DNA of 64,000 nucleotides from Marinomonas sp. KMM3893. GTDB lineage: Bacteria > Pseudomonadota > Gammaproteobacteria > Pseudomonadales > Marinomonadaceae. Position 1 is the stretch's first letter. Each line of letters opens with the position of its first letter. The notes beneath the pieces were generated by a model. The model saw only the letters and a program-made list of their open reading frames with translations, was not told where the DNA came from and did no database searches. This document shows positions 53,687-62,667 of the stretch, piece after piece. A program made the position numbers and the translations under genes. Where the stretch lies: positions 558,001 to 622,000 of the forward strand of contig NZ_SJSC01000001.1 of NCBI RefSeq assembly GCF_004352855.1. The letters are read 5' to 3'.

Positions 53687-54967
53687 TTACAGTTTGATCT
53701 CAACCTCATGACTTTCGTCTGAGGTTGAGGTGGAATCCGCTTCCACCCACATTTCAGCGGTCGCAATTGGGCTTACAGAAAGCGCAACCTGAATAGGGTC
53801 ACTCTGGTCTTCAATCACCATAGGTGGCTGATAATTAATTCGGTATAACGCCATCAGCGCGACTGAGAAGTTAATCGCAGCAACAAACCAGAACAAAGCA
53901 TCAATACGAACCAAATCCATCAAGGACGCGGCTAATAAAGGCCCCATCATGCCACCAATACCATTGAGAAGGATCATGCCGCTACTCGCAGATAAAATTT
54001 GCTCAGGTCGCAGCTGGTCATTCATGTGTGAAGACGCCAACGAGTACATAGGAAAAGTAAATGCGCCGACACAGAACATCCCCACCATCATCAATATCTG
54101 ACTGTTGCTCATATTGCCAAGTGGCACAATAAAAGCGGCAAGAGCACCAACTAGACTTACCCACAAAATGGTCACTCGACGGTCCTGACGGTCCGACAAC
54201 TTCCCTATTGGCCACTGTAAAAGCATACCGCCAACATAGCTCGCACCGATAAACAATGAGATCTGCCCAACACTCATTCCAATACTTTGAGCATAAAGCG
54301 CACCAAGCCCCAACAAAGCCCCGGCAGTCACACCGGCTGCGGTCACTCCCGTCACCCCAAGCGGCGCGGTTTTAATCAGCCCGACTATGTTTAATTTCTC
54401 AGGAACATTAATGGTTGGCGATGGCGTACGCACCAATAACAAGGGTACCAAGGCCATGGAGATCAAGACGGAGGTCAAAATAAACAAACCATAGCCACCA
54501 GGGGAAGATAAGTTCAATAACACCTGACCAAGCGTCTGGCTGGCCCATATTTCAATGGTGTAAATGGAGAACAATCGGCCTCGAGTTTGGTTCGTTGCAA
54601 TGTCGTTTAACCAACTCTCCGTCACAATATACAGACCCGCATAACACAGGCCCGTTCCCATTCTCATCAGCATCCAAAACCAAGGATTCACCACCACAGA
54701 TTGCATCAAGATAGTAATCGACGCCAACGATGCAACAGCGGCAAATACACGAATATGGCCGACATTTTTAACCCACCCCGGCACCAACATTGAGCCAATA
54801 ATAAAGCCTAAATAATACGCCGACATAATCAAACCCGTCGCCGTCGTATCAAAAGATTCTAATGAGGCTCGAATACCGATTAAAGAGCTCTGCAAAGCGC
54901 TCGCCATAGAAAGAATGGCAATACCGAAAAGCAAGCTCCAAATAGGAAGCAGTAAGGTTTTAAACAT
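53687..54967 (-). CDS. MFS transporter (YcaD-like)
   Basis: A 426-residue carrier with twelve helices. It shows an N-terminal helix with AILSMASALQSSLIGIRASL, the VTESWLNDIATNQTRGRLFS segment found in YcaD-type MFS proteins and the cytoplasmic motif PIGKLSDRQDRR. A hydrophilic C-terminal tail of about 45 residues rich in Glu and Ser follows the last helix. Substrate unknown. Single gene. Confidence 0.87.
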   Translation of the reverse strand: MFKTLLLPIWSLLFGIAILSMASALQSSLIGIRASLESFDTTATGLIMSAYYLGFIIGSMLVPGWVKNVGHIRVFAAVASLASITILMQSVVVNPWFWMLMRMGTGLCYAGLYIVTESWLNDIATNQTRGRLFSIYTIEIWASQTLGQVLLNLSSPGGYGLFILTSVLISMALVPLLLVRTPSPTINVPEKLNIVGLIKTAPLGVTGVTAAGVTAGALLGLGALYAQSIGMSVGQISLFIGASYVGGMLLQWPIGKLSDRQDRRVTILWVSLVGALAAFIVPLGNMSNSQILMMVGMFCVGAFTFPMYSLASSHMNDQLRPEQILSASSGMILLNGIGGMMGPLLAASLMDLVRIDALFWFVAAINFSVALMALYRINYQPPMVIEDQSDPIQVALSVSPIATAEMWVEADSTSTSDESHEVEIKL

Positions 54968-55545
54968 GAAAATCCTTCGTACTAGGGCGCGGTTTTAACA
55001 AAATAAGTGGTTATAATTTCGGCAGACTATACCGACACAATTCGTGAATGCAATAACTAATCAACAGGTTAAAAAGTTAACAACCAAGATAGCAATTTTA
55101 TTATTCAATGTAGAGCGCTCAAACGCATTAAAGCAAAAAATGATCGGTTTATAGCGGGAGGGTTTTACAAATTCATCCTATTGAAATACACCGAGTAGGC
55201 AGCGGCACAAGGCTTAAAGAGAGAGAAATAAACACCATGTCATTGTCACACGGCCAACTTATGCTAACACTGTGATCTTCACAGCCCCAAACCACGCCTA
55301 CTCACTTCGACCTATACCATTATCGGTGACGCATCCCAGTGATGGGTTTATTAAAAAATCATGCTTTCATCAAAATACTAGGGGATTTATTTCCCCTAAA
55401 AGAGCACTTAAATCAAAGAAAGACGATCTAGGTCAATGACACAAAAGGCGTGCAGTGGCACAGTTTATGGATGCTTTTTACGCTAACTTAAGAAGCCTCC
55501 TTTTCACTGGAATCGATCACGCTTTTTTACTGAAGGACTTGAGCC
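54968..55545. other. Long intergenic region before the permease-thioredoxin-OsmC trio
   Basis: A 578-base stretch without a convincing gene. It has AT-rich DNA near 55080-55140 and an AGGGGA-TCCCCT inverted repeat (55380-55397, 6-base spacer) that could be an operator for the permease operon. A 63-residue frame at 55455-55646 overlaps the permease start in another frame and has no ribosome site, so it is not counted as a gene. Confidence 0.5.
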
Positions 55546-56544
55546 ATGCTGGGGATTTTTACGGATTTTGCAAGTTGGCTTACTTACACCATTTTAGGCT
55601 TGTCGCCCGACACAAAATTAGGCGATGCCCTGCACTTCTTTGTTGAAGACGTCAGTAAAATCTTCGCCTTACTCTTGTTTATGATTTACGTGATTGCCCT
55701 CATGCGCGCGTCATTAAACGTCGAAACCGTACGAGATTACTTAGCGAGAAAACATCGCAGCATGGGCTACCTTATGGGCTCTAGCTTTGGTGCTATTACC
55801 CCATTTTGCTCTTGCTCTAGCATCCCTATTTTCCTTGGTTTTACTTCTGCAGGCATCCCTGTGGGCATCACCATGGCTTTCCTTATCACCTCCCCTTTAA
55901 TTAATGAAGTTGCCGTGCTTTTGCTGATGGGTCTTTTAGGCTGGAAATTCACCGTGCTTTATGTGGTCATCGGCATGTCAGTTGGGATTTTGGGGGGATT
56001 TTTTCTGGATACCATCAAAGCGGAAAGATGGCTGCAGTCCTTTGCCGCAAAAGCGCTCGCGAAAGGACAAAGCAATCAACATGGCTCAACAAACAGCACA
56101 TTAAAAGCGAAAACCCTCTCCTTTAAAGAGCGCCACCAATTCGCCAAAGAAGAGTCGTTTGAAATTTTTGGGCGTGTTTGGAAGTGGGTCATTATCGGGG
56201 TGGGTCTTGGCGCCGCGTTGCACGGTTTTATCCCTGACGGCTGGCTTCAAGAACACCTTGGCGACGGTCAATGGTGGTCTGTGCCTGCCGCGGTACTGCT
56301 TGGTATTCCTCTTTACTCCAACGCAACAGGCGTGATCCCCGTGATGGAAAGCCTCATCGTTAACGGTTTGCCAATAGGCACAACGCTGGCATTTTGCATG
56401 AGCACAGTCGCGGCGAGCTTTCCTGAATTCATCCTACTCAAACAAGTTATGCAGTGGAAATTATTGGCGATTCTATTTGTGATGCTGCTGTTTTCATTCA
56501 CTTTAGTGGGTTGGCTATTTAATTTCTTCACCCCTTTCCTATAG
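55546..56544 (+). CDS. UPF0718/ArsP-like permease
   Basis: A 332-residue inner-membrane permease with eight to nine helices. The signature AITPFCSCSSIPIFLGFTSA with its cysteine pair is the hallmark of the DUF318/ArsP family, some of which export methylated or organic arsenicals. Following motifs are FLITSPLINEVAVLLLMGLL, then IPLYSNATGVIPVMESLIVN. A hydrophilic loop near residue 190 carries lysine- and threonine-rich sequence. It leads an operon with a CxxC thioredoxin-like protein and an OsmC protein, so a thiol- or metalloid-related export role is plausible but unproven. Confidence 0.85.
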   Translation: MLGIFTDFASWLTYTILGLSPDTKLGDALHFFVEDVSKIFALLLFMIYVIALMRASLNVETVRDYLARKHRSMGYLMGSSFGAITPFCSCSSIPIFLGFTSAGIPVGITMAFLITSPLINEVAVLLLMGLLGWKFTVLYVVIGMSVGILGGFFLDTIKAERWLQSFAAKALAKGQSNQHGSTNSTLKAKTLSFKERHQFAKEESFEIFGRVWKWVIIGVGLGAALHGFIPDGWLQEHLGDGQWWSVPAAVLLGIPLYSNATGVIPVMESLIVNGLPIGTTLAFCMSTVAASFPEFILLKQVMQWKLLAILFVMLLFSFTLVGWLFNFFTPFL

Positions 56545-56555
56545 AGGATCACACG

Positions 56556-56789
56556 ATGAAAATCATCAAAGTACTGGGCAGCGGTTGTGCCAAATGCACA
56601 AAAACAGCGGACCTCATCAAACAAGTCGCTCAAGAACAAGGCTCTGCGGTTTCTGTGGAAAAAGAAACCAGCCCTCAAATCATGATGAAATATGGCGCAA
56701 TGAGCACACCTGCGGTGGTGATCGACGACACCTTAATCCATTCAGGCTCAGTACCCCAGACGTCACAAATAAAAGAATGGTTAGCATGA
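56556..56789 (+). CDS. Small thioredoxin-like disulfide protein
   Basis: A 77-residue thioredoxin-fold protein with the redox motif GSGCAKCTKTADLI (CxxC at residues 11-14) and the cis-proline AMSTPAVVID. It is of the redox-active disulfide protein 2 type often encoded after UPF0718 permeases. Overlap is nil; it starts 11 bases after the permease with AGAGGATCACACG as ribosome site. It may supply electrons to the permease cysteines; this is inferred from gene order. Confidence 0.85.
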   Translation: MKIIKVLGSGCAKCTKTADLIKQVAQEQGSAVSVEKETSPQIMMKYGAMSTPAVVIDDTLIHSGSVPQTSQIKEWLA

Positions 56790-56856
56790 CCCCCAGATAA
56801 CCGGTTGATGCAAGCCACTTATGTCCGTCGAACCTGATGTTGTCTGGAGTCTAATT

Positions 56857-57267
56857 ATGAGCAATAAAATGACCTTTAACGTTATCGCCAATCGAGTTGA
56901 CGCTCATGGCAGCCTAGTCCGCTGCAAAGACGCCTCGCTTGTTATCGACACCGATTTGCAAGGTAGGTTGGATGCTTTTAACCCAGCAGAGCTGTTAATG
57001 GGGGCATTAGCAGCCTGTATTATTAAAGGCATAGAGCGTGTCACGCCTATTCTAAAATTTGATCTGCAACGTCTTGAAGTAGAGATACATGGCGTACGAC
57101 AAGACACACCACCCAAGATGGAATCCATACAATATACGATCAAGGTCACCAGTGAAGAATCCGACCATAGACTCGCTCTTTTGCACGACAATGTCCGCAA
57201 ATTCGGCACCGTATTTAACACTATCGCCCCTGGCACAGAGCTCACAGGCACGCTCATCCGAGCGTAA
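56857..57267 (+). CDS. OsmC-family protein
   Basis: A 136-residue OsmC/Ohr-fold protein. It keeps the family core NPAELLMGALAACIIKGIERV with one cysteine at the peroxidatic position, but the second catalytic cysteine position reads FGTVFNT without a Cys, so peroxidase activity by the usual two-Cys cycle is doubtful. The ATG at 56857 is used, with TGGAG upstream; the frame opens at 56821. It follows the thioredoxin-like gene by 67 bases and ends the operon. Confidence 0.82.
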   Translation: MSNKMTFNVIANRVDAHGSLVRCKDASLVIDTDLQGRLDAFNPAELLMGALAACIIKGIERVTPILKFDLQRLEVEIHGVRQDTPPKMESIQYTIKVTSEESDHRLALLHDNVRKFGTVFNTIAPGTELTGTLIRA

Positions 57268-57334
57268 TACGAGCCTCATTCGCCACACAATCCTTAGTGT
57301 TGACGAGAGTAAAGGGCTGTCATCAGATGAAAAA

Positions 57335-57365
57335 AAAGCGAAGACAAGTAACTTGTCTTCGCTTT
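57335..57365. terminator. Terminator between the OsmC gene and choV
   Basis: AAAGCGAAGACAAG (57335-57348) pairs perfectly with CTTGTCTTCGCTTT (57352-57365), loop of three. It serves the plus-strand trio and possibly the convergent choXWV operon. Confidence 0.9.
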
Positions 57366-57403
57366 GTATCCATCACTCACGCTTACTATGAGGGTGAAAA
57401 ATC

Positions 57404-58588
57404 TTATGATTCAGTGCGGCTAAAGTGCTTCCCTAGCAGTGCGTGATAAAAATTATGGTCGCTCAAAATACCAACACACTGACCCTCATTCTCAAGCACT
57501 ATTGGTCGATCTGTGTGATAACGAATTTCTACCGCATCCCGCATTTTGATCGTCTCATGCACTCGAACAACCGTATTAGCAGGCACTTTTTCAATCGGCA
57601 TATCTGGCGTCCATTGGGCGCTCGTCACCTCTTCCTCATTGGAATACACGCCTTGGAATTGCCCTGCATCCAATGCAAGCCACAGATTTTCCCCCATGGC
57701 GAAACGCGCTTCTTTTTGCGCTAGCTCTGCGATCGGCGTCATCAATGCACTGCCACATAACACATTGAGTGGGTTGGTATGAGCCACAAACTTCTCAACG
57801 TATTCGGTTGCTGGATTTAATACAATTTGCTCAGGCTCGCCTTGCTGAATAATGCGCGCCGATTCCATGATCGCGATTTTTGTGCCAATTTTGAGCGCTT
57901 CATCTAGATCATGACTTACAAAGATAATGGTCTTATTTAACCGTTTTTGCAGTTCAATCAATTCGTCTTGTAACTGAGAACGAATAAGCGGATCGAGTGC
58001 TGAAAAAGGTTCATCCATCAACAACACATCGGTGTCCATTGCAAAGGCACGCGCCAAACCAACGCGCTGTCTCATGCCGCCTGATAGCTCATCCGGCTTT
58101 TTGTCTGCCCATCGAGTTAGACCCACCATGTCGAGCTGCTCTTTCGCTTTGACAAGACGCTCTTTTAACCCCATGCCTTGCATCTCTAGACCGAAGGCGA
58201 CGTTTTCCAACACAGTCAACCAAGGCATTAAAGCAAAGCTTTGAAACACCATGGACACTCGGTGAGTCCGCATATGGCGTAATTTGGTTTCGTCGCAAGT
58301 TGCCATATCGACCATGTCATCGCCGTCTCTGACTAAGCAGCGTCCACGGGCAATTTTATTAAGTCCATTAATCGCTCTTAACAGAGTGGATTTACCTGAA
58401 CCAGACAGCCCCATCAGGACACAAATTTCGCCTTCGTTGACTTCTATATTGGCATCTTGCACACCGACCACATCGCCCGTCAGGCCGATGATGTCATTTC
58501 GAGTGTGACCTTTGTCCATTAAAGGGAGTGTTTTTGCCAAATTATCGCCAAAAACAATATCTAAGTGCTCTATTGTTACCACAGCCAT
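57404..58588 (-). CDS. choV: Choline/betaine ABC transporter, ATP-binding protein
   Basis: A 394-residue ATPase: Walker A GLSGSGKST, signature ELSGGMRQRVGLARAFA, Walker B VLLMDEPFSALDPLIRSQL, H-loop FVSHDLDEALKIG. The N-terminus VTIEHLDIVFGD and the C-terminal extension (after residue 270, NPATEYVEKFVAHTNPLNVL) match Sinorhizobium ChoV rather than the CBS-tailed ProV seen earlier in the window. Last gene of the choXWV operon, 2 bases after choW. Confidence 0.9.
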   Translation of the reverse strand: MAVVTIEHLDIVFGDNLAKTLPLMDKGHTRNDIIGLTGDVVGVQDANIEVNEGEICVLMGLSGSGKSTLLRAINGLNKIARGRCLVRDGDDMVDMATCDETKLRHMRTHRVSMVFQSFALMPWLTVLENVAFGLEMQGMGLKERLVKAKEQLDMVGLTRWADKKPDELSGGMRQRVGLARAFAMDTDVLLMDEPFSALDPLIRSQLQDELIELQKRLNKTIIFVSHDLDEALKIGTKIAIMESARIIQQGEPEQIVLNPATEYVEKFVAHTNPLNVLCGSALMTPIAELAQKEARFAMGENLWLALDAGQFQGVYSNEEEVTSAQWTPDMPIEKVPANTVVRVHETIKMRDAVEIRYHTDRPIVLENEGQCVGILSDHNFYHALLGKHFSRTES

Positions 58589-58590
58589 AA

Positions 58591-59436
58591 TTATCCCTCT
58601 TTTCTCATTGATGGTGTTTTACAAATACGGTCCAGCATAATTGCGACCAATACGATGGCAACACCCGCCTCAAAACCTTGAGAAATGTTTACCGTATTTA
58701 GTGCTCGAATCACTGGTTTACCTAAACCATCAGCACCAACCAGAGCCGCGACCACCACCATGGACAAGGACAGCATAATACATTGGGTAATACCGGCCAT
58801 GATGCTTGGCATCGCCGCGGGTAATTCCACTTTGTAAAGTAGTTTTGATTTTGTACAACCAAAAGCAAGGCCGGCTTCTAACAACTCACTCGGCACCTTA
58901 CTGACGCCTAAATAGGTCAATCGTATAGGAGCAGCAATCGCAAAAATAACCGTGGAAATCAGACCAGGAACATAACCTAGACCGAATAAAATAAGGGTTG
59001 GAATCAAGTACACAAAGGTAGGTATGGTTTGCATCAAATCTAAAATAGGTCTCAGCATGGTGTATAACCACGACCGATGTGCTGCCGCAATACCAATAGG
59101 CACACCAATAATCACACTGAAGGTCGTTGCAGAAACCACTAACACTAAGGTTTGGATGGTTTCTTCCCAATACCCCATATTAATAATCAACAATAAAGAA
59201 GCGGCAATAAATACCAACAACCCAATACTGCGGTGTAAGAACCAAACACCAACCAAGACAATCGCAATTACGACCAGCGGATGAACCCACATAATTGAGT
59301 CAACCATAGATGTGATCATGGTTTCCAATACCATAGAAATCAGATCAAAGAAGCCAGAAGCCGAGCCCACAAGCCAGTCAACAAAGCTTTCCATCCAGGC
59401 GCCAAGAGGGATTTTATTATCCGTTAGCCAATTCAT
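58591..59436 (-). CDS. choW: Choline ABC transporter, permease
   Basis: A 281-residue permease with five to six helices and the conserved RPILDLMQTIPTFVYLIPTL and FGCTKSKLLYKVELPAAMPS segments of the ProW/ChoW family. The start at 59436 has GGGAGA six bases upstream; the frame extends to 59457. A terminator-like hairpin lies just upstream, between choX and this gene, so permease expression is likely lower than that of choX. Confidence 0.88.
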   Translation of the reverse strand: MNWLTDNKIPLGAWMESFVDWLVGSASGFFDLISMVLETMITSMVDSIMWVHPLVVIAIVLVGVWFLHRSIGLLVFIAASLLLIINMGYWEETIQTLVLVVSATTFSVIIGVPIGIAAAHRSWLYTMLRPILDLMQTIPTFVYLIPTLILFGLGYVPGLISTVIFAIAAPIRLTYLGVSKVPSELLEAGLAFGCTKSKLLYKVELPAAMPSIMAGITQCIMLSLSMVVVAALVGADGLGKPVIRALNTVNISQGFEAGVAIVLVAIMLDRICKTPSMRKEG

Positions 59437-59455
59437 ATTTTTCTCCCGATACATC

Positions 59456-59489
59456 AAAAAAAGACGTCAGCGGTAAATCACCACTGACG
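59456..59489 (-). terminator. Attenuating terminator between choX and choW
   Basis: On the minus strand CGTCAGTGGT pairs with ACCGCTGACG (59480-59489 and 59465-59474) around a 5-base loop and runs into TCTTTTTTTT. It is inside the operon, so it would let only part of the transcripts continue into choWV. Confidence 0.85.
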
Positions 59490-59513
59490 CTCTATACAGT
59501 CGTTAGTGGTTTT

Positions 59514-60449
59514 TTATAGGCCTAAATGGGTTTTAACCGCGGCGAGACCATCTCCACCTGATTGTGTTTTTACGCCATCAAGCCAAGCAGTCAAAGCATC
59601 GGGATTTGCCGTCAGCCACTCTTTTGCGGCTACCGCTGGCTTTTTACCATCGTCAAGGATGTAACCCATGACTTGGTTTTCCATAGACATGGTGAATTTA
59701 AGATTTTTCACAAACTTGCCAACGTTTGGACACTCAGCAAGGTAGCCTTTACGGATATTGGTATGAACATTCGCACCGCCATAATTTGGGCCGAAATATT
59801 CATCACCACCAGACAAGTAATCCATATCAAAATTTGAATTCATTGGGTGTGGCGCCCAACCCAAAAACGCAATCCACTTATGACGGCGGATATTACGTTT
59901 TACTTGAGAAAGCATGCCGGCTTCGCTTGATTCAACCAATTGGAAGTTACCTAGATCGAAGGCATTCTTATCAATCATGTCTTGGATCAAACGGTTACCA
60001 TCATTACCAGGTTCGATCCCGTAAATACGACCGGCAAATTCTTTGCGGTGCTTAGCAAGATCAGAGAAATCTGTTACCCCTGCATCGTAAGCTTCTTTAC
60101 TAACAGCCAGTGTGTATTTTGCGCCTTTTAAGTTCGGGCCTAAATCTTGAACAGTGCCAGCCTTAAGATAAGGAGCAACATCGGCCTTCATCGAAGGCAT
60201 CCAATTACCTAGGAAAACATCAATGTCTCCGTTCGCCATAGAGGTGTAGGTAACAGGCACAGAAAGAAGTTGTATTTTGGTTTGGTAACCCAAACCTTGA
60301 AGAATTTCCGTAGCCACTGCAGTAGTCGAAGTGATGTCAGTCCAGCCAACATCGGAAAAGCGAACTGTTGAACAATTCGCAGCCATTGTTAAGCCAGAAA
60401 TACTGGCGATACTGACCGCTAACGCGACCTTACTTGCCTTCTTTAACAT
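59514..60449 (-). CDS. choX: Choline-binding periplasmic protein ChoX
   Basis: A 311-residue ABC substrate-binding protein. The signal peptide covers residues 1-23 (ISGLTMAA). The mature protein opens CSTVRFSDVGWTDITSTTAV, then VFLGNWMPSMKADVAPYL, and later WIAFLGWAPHPMNSNFDMDY: tryptophans matching the aromatic cage of ChoX. It captures choline (and perhaps acetylcholine) with high affinity. The betI gene lies 79 bases upstream on the same strand. Confidence 0.9.
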   Translation of the reverse strand: MLKKASKVALAVSIASISGLTMAANCSTVRFSDVGWTDITSTTAVATEILQGLGYQTKIQLLSVPVTYTSMANGDIDVFLGNWMPSMKADVAPYLKAGTVQDLGPNLKGAKYTLAVSKEAYDAGVTDFSDLAKHRKEFAGRIYGIEPGNDGNRLIQDMIDKNAFDLGNFQLVESSEAGMLSQVKRNIRRHKWIAFLGWAPHPMNSNFDMDYLSGGDEYFGPNYGGANVHTNIRKGYLAECPNVGKFVKNLKFTMSMENQVMGYILDDGKKPAVAAKEWLTANPDALTAWLDGVKTQSGGDGLAAVKTHLGL

Positions 60450-60480
60450 AACTCTTCCTCTTTTTGTGGAAACCCATTAC

Positions 60481-60495
60481 GAACAAAATATGTTC
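60481..60495. promoter_or_regulatory. Inverted repeat upstream of choX
   Basis: GAACA (60481-60485) and TGTTC (60491-60495) with a 5-base spacer, 32 bases before the choX start. Possible second operator of the BetI-like repressor; no clear shared consensus with the site at 61125-61142. Confidence 0.35.
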
Positions 60496-60527
60496 AATTA
60501 ACTTATCTCAGATACACACCATTAGTA

Positions 60528-61109
60528 CTAGTACTTAAATACCAACTCTAGGTAGGCGGAGATTTGCCGAGTTGAGCGGGCTTTATCAATGCCTCCCGAT
60601 AAACTCCCTCTTAACCACATACCATCAATTAAGGCAGCCATGGTCTGCGCAATCTCACGCGCTTTTTCTACTTCAAACGCTTCTTTCAACACCACCACCA
60701 AGGCCGTATGCAAGCGGTGGTAATACACATTCTGTAATCGGTATAAAGACGGCGTATGCATGGCGGATGCCCAGAACCCGATCCACGCTTTCACCACTTG
60801 TGGATGTGTTTGCGACTGGCTAAGACTCGCTCGGACTAACGCCATGACTTTTTCTTTAGAGGTCTTATCTTTAGCCTGCGAAACTTCTTTATGCAATCCA
60901 GAAAAGAACTCTTGGATTAAACTTTTCATTGTCTCTTCAAATAGACCGTTTTTACCGCCAAAGTAATGATTAATGATGGCTGGGGACACGCCGGCATTTT
61001 TACCGATAATACTGACAGTTGCGCCTGTAAAGCCGTGTTCATCGATCGCGTCGATGGCCGCTTGTATTAACTGAGGTTTTCGTATTTCTTGCATTCCCAC
61101 TTTTGGCAT
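60528..61109 (-). CDS. betI: BetI-like TetR-family repressor
   Basis: A 193-residue regulator that closely resembles BetI, the choline-responsive repressor of betaine synthesis. It begins with GMQEIRKPQLIQAAIDAI, has FTGATVSIIGKNAGVSPAIINHYFGGKNGL helix-turn-helix pieces and the BetI C-terminal AALIDGMWLRGSLS. The start at 61109 has AAGGACG six bases upstream. It precedes choXWV and a perfect inverted repeat sits just before its start, so it likely represses itself and choXWV when choline is absent. No betA/betB genes are present in the window. Confidence 0.92.
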   Translation of the reverse strand: MPKVGMQEIRKPQLIQAAIDAIDEHGFTGATVSIIGKNAGVSPAIINHYFGGKNGLFEETMKSLIQEFFSGLHKEVSQAKDKTSKEKVMALVRASLSQSQTHPQVVKAWIGFWASAMHTPSLYRLQNVYYHRLHTALVVVLKEAFEVEKAREIAQTMAALIDGMWLRGSLSGGIDKARSTRQISAYLELVFKY

Positions 61110-61457
61110 TACGCGTCCTTTTTTATTAAACAGCCGTTTAATGAAAACTATACTAGGCTGCTTTTACAATTTGGGTCAACCCTTGACAAATCAAAAACTT
61201 AGTACACTAAACAACTTAACTCTATGATTTAAAAGAATAAAATAACAATTTAAATAATTTTCAACTTTTTTTCATGACCCACTTTTGTCGGAATAATAAA
61301 GTTTAAGGACGTTTTTTGAACAATTGTTTGTTTTTCATCCATTATAGAGTGATTTTTTACTCTTTTGTTTAAAAAGCATTCGCGGAAGAGATATAGTGAG
61401 AAAGGATCTATAGGCGTTAAGAATAGAGTTCAAAATACTGATAGGAATCGAAATAGA
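61110..61457. other. AT-rich divergent promoter region between betI and the MalY-like gene
   Basis: A 348-base region without a gene. It has the BetI-type inverted repeat, a TTGACA at 61183-61188 with no well-spaced -10 for the plus strand, and long A/T runs near 61210-61290. Promoters for both divergent genes should lie here; none is certain. Confidence 0.5.
61125..61142. promoter_or_regulatory. Perfect inverted repeat before betI (probable operator)
   Basis: ATTAAAC (61125-61131), AGCC, GTTTAAT (61136-61142). It lies between a TATAGT -10-like box (on the minus strand near 61147-61152) and the betI start, the expected place for an autorepressor. Confidence 0.6.
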
Positions 61458-62612
61458 ATGGATGAGCAAATGTCTTGTTTTGATAAAGAAATCGACCGCA
61501 CAAACAGTCACAGTGACAAATGGACTAAATACCCTCAAGAAGTGATTCCATTATGGGTCGCCGACATGGATTTCGAGTCACCTGAGTGCATCAAAAACGC
61601 ACTTAATGAGCGCGTCGATGAAGGGGTTTTTGGTTATACCCACGCGTCCAAATCACTCGAAAACAATATTGTAGAACACGCCCAACGTCGCTATAACTGG
61701 GCTATTTCAAGGACTCACATTGTTCATTTACCCGGCCTTGTCTGTGCCTTACACCTAGCCGTTAGAAATTTCTCGAACGAAGGCGATGCCATCGTGGTGC
61801 CTGGGCCAGTTTATTACCATTTAAATAAAGCCCCGTTATTGGCCAACCGTACCCTTTCTCGTGTTGATATGGAGGTAAAAGAAGGTCGCTGGGTACCGGA
61901 CATGCAAGCGCTAGAAACCGCTTGTGCCCAACCTAACAGCAAGATGATTCTGCTATGCAATCCACACAACCCAGGCGGCACGGTTTATACCAAAGCAGAG
62001 CTTGAAGCCATCCACCAGCTCGCAAAACGCCATGACTTATTGGTCGTCAGCGATGAGATTCACTGCGACCTTATTCTAGATGATGTGCCTCACGTGCCTT
62101 TTGCCAGCATTAATGAGGATGCCGCCAATCGCACCATCACTTTGATGGCACCAAGCAAAACATTTAATGTGGCAGGCTTAGGTTATGCCTTTGCTGTGAT
62201 TACCAACCCGCCCCTAAGAAACGCCTTTAATGAGGCCAAAACTGGGCTAGTGCCTTACCCGAACTTGCTGGGCCTAACTGCAGCAAATGCGGCTTATGAA
62301 GCAGGCCAAGAATGGCATGCGTCATTGCTAACTTACCTCAAAGAGAATCGCGATATTATTGCTCGTTGGTTACCAAGTACGCCCCTTAAAATGGTTCATT
62401 TAGAAGCGACTTATTTGGCTTGGATTGATGTTTCTGCACTGCAGATTGACAACCCTCACCAATTCTTCTTGGCAGCGGGTGTCGGTATTTCTGATGGAAA
62501 AGATTTTGGCAATCCGAACTATATTCGCCTAAACTTTGGTTGTCCTAAATCACGACTCGAAGACGCGATAAAGCGAATAAACGATGCTCTGAAAAAGCAT
62601 AATTATCTATAG
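61458..62612 (+). CDS. PLP-dependent C-S lyase / aminotransferase (MalY/PatB type)
   Basis: A 384-residue fold-type I PLP enzyme. Family pieces: CFDKEIDRTNSHSDKW, IPLWVADMDFESPECI, LLCNPHNPGGTVYTKAEL, VVSDEIHCDLIL and the lysine motif MAPSKTFNVAGLGYAFAVI. MalY/PatB enzymes cleave cystathionine or cysteine conjugates (beta-lyase activity). The frame extends to 61365 but the conserved part starts near 61458, taken as the ATG; 61470 is an alternative. The neighbour DUF1801 gene follows 55 bases later. Confidence 0.87.
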   Translation: MDEQMSCFDKEIDRTNSHSDKWTKYPQEVIPLWVADMDFESPECIKNALNERVDEGVFGYTHASKSLENNIVEHAQRRYNWAISRTHIVHLPGLVCALHLAVRNFSNEGDAIVVPGPVYYHLNKAPLLANRTLSRVDMEVKEGRWVPDMQALETACAQPNSKMILLCNPHNPGGTVYTKAELEAIHQLAKRHDLLVVSDEIHCDLILDDVPHVPFASINEDAANRTITLMAPSKTFNVAGLGYAFAVITNPPLRNAFNEAKTGLVPYPNLLGLTAANAAYEAGQEWHASLLTYLKENRDIIARWLPSTPLKMVHLEATYLAWIDVSALQIDNPHQFFLAAGVGISDGKDFGNPNYIRLNFGCPKSRLEDAIKRINDALKKHNYL

Positions 62613-62667
62613 TTCTCTTTATTAAAAAGGAATTAGGTACGCATAATCGAGCCCCTTGGAGGTTATT

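Noticed and set aside
55455-55646. Open frame of 63 codons overlapping the start of the permease
   Set aside because: No ribosome site, overlaps 101 bases of the permease in another frame, and the sequence is not recognised.
56313-56678. Open frame of 121 codons opposite the permease end and thioredoxin-like gene
   Set aside because: Antisense to two well-supported genes; shadow composition.
61183-61211. TTGACA as a promoter for the MalY-like gene
   Set aside because: The nearest -10-like TACACT is only 14 bases away, too short for a standard sigma70 promoter.
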